DNA of 16,087 nt from assembly GCA_025449115.1 (NCBI GenBank), contig JAHLKC010000310.1:1-16087 (forward strand), in the 5' to 3' direction. Within the stretch, counting starts at the first letter, position 1. Each line of letters starts with the position of its first letter. Source of the stretch: Chytridium lagenaria (taxonomy: Eukaryota; Chytridiomycota; Chytridiomycetes; Chytridiales; Chytridiaceae). Made by a program: the position numbers and the translations under genes. Positions 8,607-16,087 of the stretch are shown here, piece by piece. The notes beneath the pieces were generated by a model. It was not told the DNA's origin. It saw nothing but the letters and a program-made list of their open reading frames with translations, and made no database searches.

Positions 8607-9165
8607 ATGGTTGCTCGGACAAAGGCATCTCAAGGACATTCCCTGGTCTTCTGTAACGATTGCGGTGCTCTTCAGGACACTCCTACAGGAACAGAGACCA
8701 AGGTCATTTGCAGAATATGCAGAACATCCGTCAGCGCAAAAGGTGGGATTGAGGTTGGTGAACATTGATCTGACTTGTAGTGAAGAGTTCGACACCATGG
8801 AGGTTGTCACATTTAGTAAGCCGGATGCCTTTACAGCTCGGCCATCAAAGAAACAGGAGAAGGCGAAAGGAGGAGCTGAGCACTTGAGGGATGGAGCAAC
8901 GGTGAGGAACTAGTGGAAGCAACAGAAGCTCATGCTCTTTTTTTTTACAATGAAAATGTCAGATCAAGGAAAAGTGTCCCAAATGCCGAGGCTCCGGAGA
9001 TGGTTTTCCACACTGCCCAGCTGCGATCTGCAGATGAAGGACAAACAGTGTTTTACAGTTGCGTCAAGTGCGGGTGAGTTTGTGCTCCTTTCATATAAAT
9101 CGTTTCTTGTAGCAACTGCAACTAAAACTTTAACGATCAGATTCAAGTTTAGCGTCAACAGCTAA
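8607..9165 (+). CDS. RPA12: RNA polymerase I subunit A12.2 (RPA12), with a +1 frame break in the C-terminal zinc ribbon
   Basis: Exons 8607-8742, 8786-8901, 8963-9073 and 9141-9165 give about 128 residues if one base is discounted, against 125 in yeast. The N-terminal zinc ribbon shows SLVFCNDCGAL and VICRICRTS (two CxxC). The linker ends LRDGATIKEKCPKC. The C-terminal TFIIS-like ribbon carries QLRSADEGQTVFYSC and VKCGFKFS, whose acidic D-E pair is the RNA-cleavage hairpin of this family. The subunit supports transcript cleavage and termination by Pol I in the nucleolus. Between KEKCPKC and EAPEMVFHTAQ the frame shifts by one base near 8986-8987 (TGCC where TGC is expected). No splice signal explains this, so it is an assembly indel or a real mutation. 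Start context aacATGG is good. Introns are 43-67 nt. Confidence 0.85.
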
Positions 9166-9317
9166 ATGGTATCGCCCGTCTTCATCACCGCAATCTTGCA
9201 ACCAACAGTAGCAGCAGCAGCATCAGCATCATCCATTTCAATCATCAGCCTTTCCGTCGACAACTCTTGAATTTCAATTTTTGAGATTGACAAGTCGAAC
9301 AATAATTGTCATGGCCA

Positions 9318-9352
9318 CCCTTGCGGTGGGGTCGACGATGACCCGTCAAGGG
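9318..9352 (+). other. Two-tier stem-loop in probable RPA12 3' UTR
   Basis: CCCTTG (9318-9323) pairs with CAAGGG (9347-9352), and inside it GGGTC (9329-9333) pairs with GACCC (9340-9344) around the loop GACGAT. It lies just upstream of an AATAAA. It could be an RNA structure in the 3' UTR; no known family is recognised. Confidence 0.4.
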
Positions 9353-9362
9353 AGCAACAACA

Positions 9363-9368
9363 AATAAA
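9363..9368 (+). promoter_or_regulatory. AATAAA, possible RPA12 polyadenylation signal
   Basis: Canonical hexamer 198 bases downstream of the RPA12 stop codon, before the CFAP100 start. The distance is rather long for a compact genome, so this is tentative. Confidence 0.3.
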
Positions 9369-9536
9369 AAAGCATAAAAAGAGTATCGTCGTTAAGGCTA
9401 CAGGTGTGGCATCCCTTATTTTTTTATCGTCTTTTGACGGCGTTATTTTCTGGAAAGTTAAATAACCTGGCATATTGTCCATCGGTAAACAGCATCACCA
9501 AGGAGCAAGATTCTTAAGCTTCCCGAGATCACAAAG

Positions 9537-11803
<2,267 letters not shown>

Positions 11804-11851
11804 ATTTTACTTTTGTTTGGAGCCATTTTATGTGTATAGTAAATATGGATT

Positions 11852-11857
11852 AATAAA
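11852..11857 (+). promoter_or_regulatory. AATAAA polyadenylation signal of CFAP100
   Basis: Canonical hexamer 49 bases after the CFAP100 stop, preceded by TTTTATGTG, in an AT-rich 279-base convergent gap before the NUDT12 stop. Confidence 0.5.
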
Positions 11858-11920
11858 TGCATTCAATCGAATCGTTTGACTGCGCTCTTCACTGATTACT
11901 CGAAGTTTGGTCAAATCTCA

Positions 11921-11926
11921 TTTATT
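11921..11926 (-). promoter_or_regulatory. AATAAA on minus strand, possible NUDT12 polyadenylation signal
   Basis: TTTATT on the plus strand reads AATAAA on the minus strand, 157 bases past the NUDT12 stop. If used, the two convergent transcripts' 3' ends would be close to meeting or overlapping. Confidence 0.3.
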
Positions 11927-12082
11927 AGTTTTACTGCAATACAGCCATCACGTCCTTTTGGAAATACTCGTATTTTGTATTTAAATGTCAAAAAGCTAAC
12001 AATGGAGAAATATAATACTATATTTTTAATTCACAGTTTGTAATCGTGAGATTAACCAGGTAGATACCGCTGGATGGCTGAT

Positions 12083-13567
12083 TTAAATCTTTGGCTTTGA
12101 CTCATCCTTCGAAAAAGAAAACGACCCCTCCGCCCACGCCTTGATAATTGTGTGAGCAATCGCATAAGAAGGCGGAAGCAGCAAAGGTGCATCCGGTGCA
12201 GGTCCCTCTGTGACCTTCAAGGCCTCTAAAACTTCCTGCCGAGTATACCACTGTGCGTGCTCCAACTCTTTATCAGTATAACTGATTTCCTCGATATCGC
12301 CTCGCCAAAAAGACCAACCATGAGTTGGGCGGGGAAGGGCCAGGGTTGACTGGAGTGGTAGGAAACACGACCAACGCGAACAGCGCTTTCCTCGAATGCC
12401 TCACGTCTTGCACCTTCCTCAAGGGATTCACCAGACTCGAGGAAGCCAGCTAAACAGGAGTATCGCTTTTTAGGCCAGGTCTTTTGTCGGCCAAGAAGAC
12501 ATCTCTCGCCGTCTTTGCTGATAATACACATGATAACAACTGGAATAGTTTAACACACATTACTACTTCATAAATATGTTTACCTGGATCAGTTCGAGGG
12601 TAAGAAAAGTTTTGAACCCCTTTTTGTGCCAGACAATCCGTTGTTGGGCATTTCCGTTTGTATCCAGCCTATTACCAGTATAAGCATAGTTTACTCCCTT
12701 TATATTGATAAACTTGCCTCAGCTGAAATAGTCTTCGACCCGCAAGCCGGACAAACTGATCTCATTCCTGGCATTCCAGTCAACTATCGCACGCGCCTGA
12801 GCAGCGATGGCCGCATGCTTAGGGGGGAGGTCGAATGCTGCTGGCGAAATTCCTTGAATTCACCACCCAACTTGGTAACGGCTTTAAAATGTTAAAGGAT
12901 AATACCCAAAGTCCATTACCCTCTAAAACGGATGATTGCGACGTTGCGTCAAAGGCCCAATGATACGTCTTTTCAGGGTCCACACCGAGAAATCTACGTG
13001 ACTATTGTCAACATGATATCCTAATAAACTTCATATCAACAACGCTTACACAAGGGTATGCCCATCCTTGTTCTGCGACAGCGATGCCTCAACATCCGAA
13101 TGCGTTAAGAATAGAATTTTGTTGTCCTTCATGGGAACGTTCAGCCTTTTCAGTGGGATAAACTTTGATCCAGGTAAAGTTCCCTGCAGAAACGACTCAT
13201 TGCTCCTCAACTCTGAGCTTCGGTTCAATGGGCTCCCCGCAAAGAAGTTTAGAATCGGATCGGTGAATGCCGGAAACGTAACCGCATCATTCTCCTTCCA
13301 CCCAAGCTCTTTCGCCGCTTCCGTATTGCTCCAAGACAACGCCAAATCAATGGGAGACTTTGCATCCTTCGTTAGAGCTTTCGGATCGGCTTTGAAGTTT
13401 AATAGCAACTTGATCCCATCAGAGTACCCATATCGTGCAGCCATGTGAAGCGGGGTCCATGATCGATCGTTTGTCTGGAGCGCGAGGGTTGGCTTGGATT
13501 CAAGGAGGGTTTTGAGCTTGGGAAGGTCCCGAGCTACGATGGACTCGAATACGGCTTCAAGTGACAT
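12083..13567 (-). CDS. NUDT12: NUDT12-type NADH pyrophosphatase with N-terminal ankyrin repeats; frame-broken
   Basis: Cleaves NAD(P)H to NMNH and AMP/2',5'-ADP; NUDT12 also removes NAD caps from RNA. Exons: 13567-13050, 12993-12920, 12881-12718, 12668-12584, 12539-12083. In order: two ankyrin repeats (WTPLHMAARYGYSDGIKLLL), an N-terminal Nudix region (AGSPLNRSSELR, FLGVD), a zinc ribbon (CPACG at 12753-12742, then CPTTDC at 12650-12633), YPRTDPVVIM, the Nudix box (GFLESGE, then RREAFEES) and SQPWPFP, the motif typical of NADH diphosphatases. The box has Ala where EExG normally has Gly. The third intron (12717-12669) starts GCAAGT, a GC-AG intron. Frame is lost near 12843-12838, 12763-12754 and 12297-12296, so this is a pseudogene or carries assembly indels. 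Start 13567 has accATG context; in-frame ATGs at 13600 and 13657 are possible. The C-terminus PKI is not a convincing peroxisomal signal. Confidence 0.85.
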
Positions 13568-14329
13568 GGTCCTTGTCGTCGTTCGAAAAAATCTGGACAT
13601 TTCGATCGTGCTGACAAAGGTGTGATTTATTACGCCGGAATGGTAAAGGACTGTCAAGATGAGGAATTAGCTCGAAAAACAGTTGAAGTGTTGAGTTTTT
13701 ATTATGTCTGGAAATCTGCGATGGCATTACTTTGTGCATGTCAAAGTGAGAGAGACGGCATATCTGCAGTGTTGGGTAAATTGCAGCAAGAATTGAATTG
13801 AATTTTGCAAAGGATCATGAGCTCGCTGAAAGAATACGCGCAGGGCCGCTTCTCAAATTGCAATCTTATCCCACCGACGGAAGTTTTATAAGTATTTTTT
13901 GCGGATTATGACCCTAGTCATATGTGGAGTCCTGCGACGAGTTATGTGTAGAAAGAGGTGGTGAAAATGTACAAGATCGCCCATGGCAATTATGTGACAG
14001 CCTGTCTATTCATCGGCTTCTTGTAAGGTCATATTGATTTCAATACATGGCGATTGGGCTTCCGCATGCAATGTATAGTGGGAGCAAAAAAGAGGCCTCT
14101 TCGACGACATTTCAATTAATTGTTCCGCCTGTCAACAAAAGCCAGATGTATAGAGCAAAGCAGCTATGCTATCAAAATCCGTCCATGTCTCAACGTCATA
14201 TGTTTGAATCAGGGAAACGCAATCGGTGTAGAGTAAAAGGTGAGACCGTAGGCAGCATAAAATTATAGTGCCTATAAATTGGACGGGAGGAAAGTCAGGA
14301 GACCGCGAACGGTATAGCAGTATTGTTTG

Positions 14330-14369
14330 GAATTCTGTACGATTCGAATCCTCTTTAACAACAGAATTC
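14330..14369. repeat. 9-bp inverted repeat enclosing a 10-bp palindrome
   Basis: GAATTCTGT (14330-14338) and ACAGAATTC (14361-14369) are exact reverse complements. Between them lies GATTCGAATC (14341-14350), itself a perfect palindrome. Possible protein-binding site, cruciform or small-element remnant; no family is recognised. Confidence 0.6.
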
Positions 14370-14699
14370 TTTTAACGTCTGTAACATGCAGCAGCCAAAT
14401 GAGTTATAATTCCACATGATGTGCGCGAGGAAAATGGATTTAACCATCATCAAAAAAAGAAACGGGTTTAAAAGCACTGTTTGATGGAATGACACTATAT
14501 AAGGCAGCATTGGACGTGTTATGTTTCTCGAGCATGCCATGCCGTAAGGTATGAAAAGGTTTTCGGTGGTTCCATAAAGCTGCTGGATATACATAATGCG
14601 CAGAATGCTTGCTTATGTGATGAGACCAGTCGCTGTTTCGTACGTTTGTCTCATGACCAAACCGGAAAAAACAATGTGCGAGCGAAGGCTCCCTTAAGC

Positions 14700-14738
14700 T
14701 GTAAACATGTAAACATAGGTGCTGTAAACTCTGTAAAC
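14700..14738 (+). promoter_or_regulatory. Cluster of four TGTAAAC forkhead-type sites upstream of GCP3
   Basis: TGTAAAC starts at 14700, 14708, 14723 and 14732, all on the plus strand; the first, second and fourth continue with A, matching the forkhead core GTAAACA. The cluster lies about 130-170 bases upstream of the GCP3 ATG. Fungal forkhead factors drive mitotic gene expression, so control of a spindle-pole gene would make sense; binding is inferred. Confidence 0.45.
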
Positions 14739-14869
14739 ACTTTGCATCCACTCTGGGTTGTCATCAAACAAATCCGTGGAATTCGGACAAACTCTGTTGC
14801 ACTCATGCTGGGAGGAAGTGCCCAGAATACAATTCTCGACCCATCAGCAGCCACGTAGAGGACAGCAAG

Positions 14870-16087
14870 ATGACTGGGACCAGCAGCATCGATGAGAGGG
14901 TGTCGGAGAGCTTACACCTCCTTGTCAATCAGCTTTTGAAGCAAAGTACGATGGGTACTGTAAGCTCTGGACCAAAGGAGGAGCTTCGCCAGCGAAGAGT
15001 TCAGGAAACCCACAATTACTGCATGAGAATACTATCAAGGTCTGAATAATTCATAATCACGCATCTGAATTTGCATTAGTCGAATATCATCGGGAGTTGT
15101 CCATGATTTGACTCATGTTACGGACTTGATAAAGAAAAAACGTATTTCTCGAAGATTTGTCTTTTATTAGGCTTATTCTTTCTAGTTGTACGGCAGGATC
15201 CATCATCGGCAAAGGCAATTCAATTCTCAAATCTATTCGGAAAGTTGTCAAGAAAGGTTTCATCGTTCGTTGCTTACTAAAATTAATCTCGTTATTTAAG
15301 ACAATATTTCGAAACCCATGGGCAATTTTATATCTGCTACACTCCGTAAGCCTTAAAACGATGCGACTGAAAGTATTCCGGTAGATACGTGTCATGATGA
15401 TGATGATACTTATATTAATTTTAGCTTGTTGACGGATATTTTTCAAAGAATGGAATGAAAAAAGTAAAAGCTGCAGAAGACCAGAAGAATGAAAACCTTA
15501 TTATCCCAAACTCGAGTGATTTGAAAGCAGTGTCTACAATTGAAGTATCTCAGATGGACAAGACCTTTTCTCTATATTACAAGTTTACGGGAGATCCTAG
15601 TATGGCAATTTGTTCATAATATCAGCATGATACGTGGTATCATAATATTCATCTTGGTGTATTTTATATAGAAGTCACCGAAGCCATGCTTTTACGAGAT
15701 ATGATTTTTGTGTTCCAAGGAATCGAAGGGAGGGCCATAAAATATATAAGACCACCAACTCGTACCAGCTTGCCAATACAGTAAGATTATATAATATTTA
15801 GCTCTTAACTTTTTAAGTATGCTCTTCCGATTCCTCTACGGTCATTACTCTATCAACTTGCAGAAGTCGGCTGGCTTTATCGGAAAATTGACGTTTTTAT
15901 CAAGGAGCAAAAGGTAAAACGGCCATCGGGACTTGTTATTCAGGTTGGTTGGTTATCATTTTTGATTGTGTACGAATTTAACAATTATTTCTGACGAACT
16001 TTTTCTGTTTACTTCCTTCGGCTGAATAATTCCTTTGTTGATTACCGATTAGAGTTTCTGCTCTGGTGTTGAAGAGGAGCTTTCTCA
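14870..16087 (+). CDS. TUBGCP3: Gamma-tubulin complex component 3 (GCP3/Spc98), 5' part
   Basis: GCP3 pairs with GCP2 in the gamma-tubulin small complex that nucleates microtubules at spindle poles and basal bodies. Exons: 14870-15039, 15080-15141, 15186-15256, 15301-15345, 15425-15599, 15672-15780, 15818-15943, and 16053 to the window end (about 265 residues). The N-terminus shows THVTDLIKKKLVRQDPSSA, AIQFSNLFGKLSRK and NPWAILYLLHS, matching GCP3's conserved N-terminal extension (LFSELHRKL, WSILYLL). After a variable linker, TEAMLLRDMIFVFQGIEG opens the GRIP1 domain and is followed by LRSLLYQLAEVGWLYRKI, then PSGLVIQSFCSGVEEEL, as in human GCP3. At the sixth intron the donor reads ACA|GTAAGA. 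One more G (CAG|GTAAGA) is needed for the next exon to stay in frame. Introns are 37-109 nt. The 3' end lies outside. Confidence 0.88.

Larger units (their letters stand above)
9166..9536. other. Intergenic region between RPA12 and CFAP100
   Basis: Contains a short AGC/ATC-rich microsatellite (about 9209-9232), a stem-loop at 9318-9352, an AATAAA at 9363-9368 that could serve RPA12 polyadenylation 198 bases after its stop, and then the presumed promoter of CFAP100. No coding frame is supported. Confidence 0.45.
13568..14869. other. Long divergent intergenic region between NUDT12 and GCP3
   Basis: About 1.3 kb with several random-looking open frames of 60-103 codons on both strands, none resembling a family and none with splice-joined neighbours. 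It should contain the NUDT12 and GCP3 promoters. Notable structures are a nested inverted repeat at 14330-14369 and four TGTAAAC motifs at 14700-14738. Confidence 0.5.

Noticed and set aside
9209..9232. AGC/ATC microsatellite as a coding repeat
   Set aside because: It lies after the RPA12 stop in non-coding sequence and is too short to mean more than simple-sequence variation.
14047..14268. 73-codon plus-strand frame
   Set aside because: No recognised motifs, no neighbouring exons, and composition like the surrounding intergenic DNA.
14341..14350. GATTCGAATC as a tRNA B box
   Set aside because: The flanking bases do not form a T stem and no A box lies upstream; it is better described as a palindrome within an inverted repeat.
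14440..14751. 103-codon minus-strand frame
   Set aside because: No family resemblance, and it overlaps the forkhead-site cluster; most likely a chance frame.

Overview
The window is eukaryotic nuclear DNA, most likely from a flagellated (zoosporic, chytrid-like) fungus. Two observations point there together. A neutral trehalase with the calcium-binding loop typical of fungi lies near a gene for CFAP100/MIA1, a component of motile-cilium axonemes that non-flagellated fungi lack. Genes are split by many very short introns (mostly 37-60 nt) with GTAAGN-like donors and CTAAC/CTGAC-like branch sites. I did not determine the lineage more finely.

Layout: (1) 1-1640, minus strand: 5' part of a long intronless gene with an F-box-like N-terminus and ankyrin-like repeats. 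(2) 1641-3067: non-coding. It holds an apparent RNA polymerase III unit or SINE-like element with a degenerate tRNA head at 2103-2173, a 77-nt tandem duplication, and a hairpin followed by seven T at 2391-2435. (3) 3068-7201, minus: neutral trehalase with a long extra C-terminal tail. (4) 7202-7777: divergent promoter region with a perfect CRE palindrome. (5) 7778-8398, plus: LAMTOR3 of the Ragulator/TORC1 pathway. (6) 8607-9165, plus: RNA polymerase I subunit A12.2, with one frame break in its C-terminal zinc ribbon. (7) 9537-11803, plus: CFAP100, rebuilt as 13 exons that keep frame throughout. (8) 12083-13567, minus: ankyrin plus Nudix NADH pyrophosphatase (NUDT12 type) with a GC-AG intron and three frame breaks. 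(9) 13568-14869: non-coding, with a nested inverted repeat and a cluster of forkhead-type sites. (10) 14870-16087, plus: 5' part of gamma-tubulin complex component 3.

No operon-like functional cluster is evident. Thematically, the trehalase (PKA/nutrient regulated), LAMTOR3 (nutrient sensing) and RPA12 (rRNA synthesis) are all growth-control genes, while CFAP100 and GCP3 are microtubule/cilium genes. I infer no functional linkage from adjacency alone.

A recurring oddity is single-base-scale frame breaks inside otherwise well conserved genes: A12.2, three in NUDT12, one at a GCP3 splice donor and possibly one in trehalase. Either the assembly carries residual indel errors or some of these genes are decaying. 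All exon calls are by eye from splice signals, frame continuity and remembered family motifs; no alignment was run.
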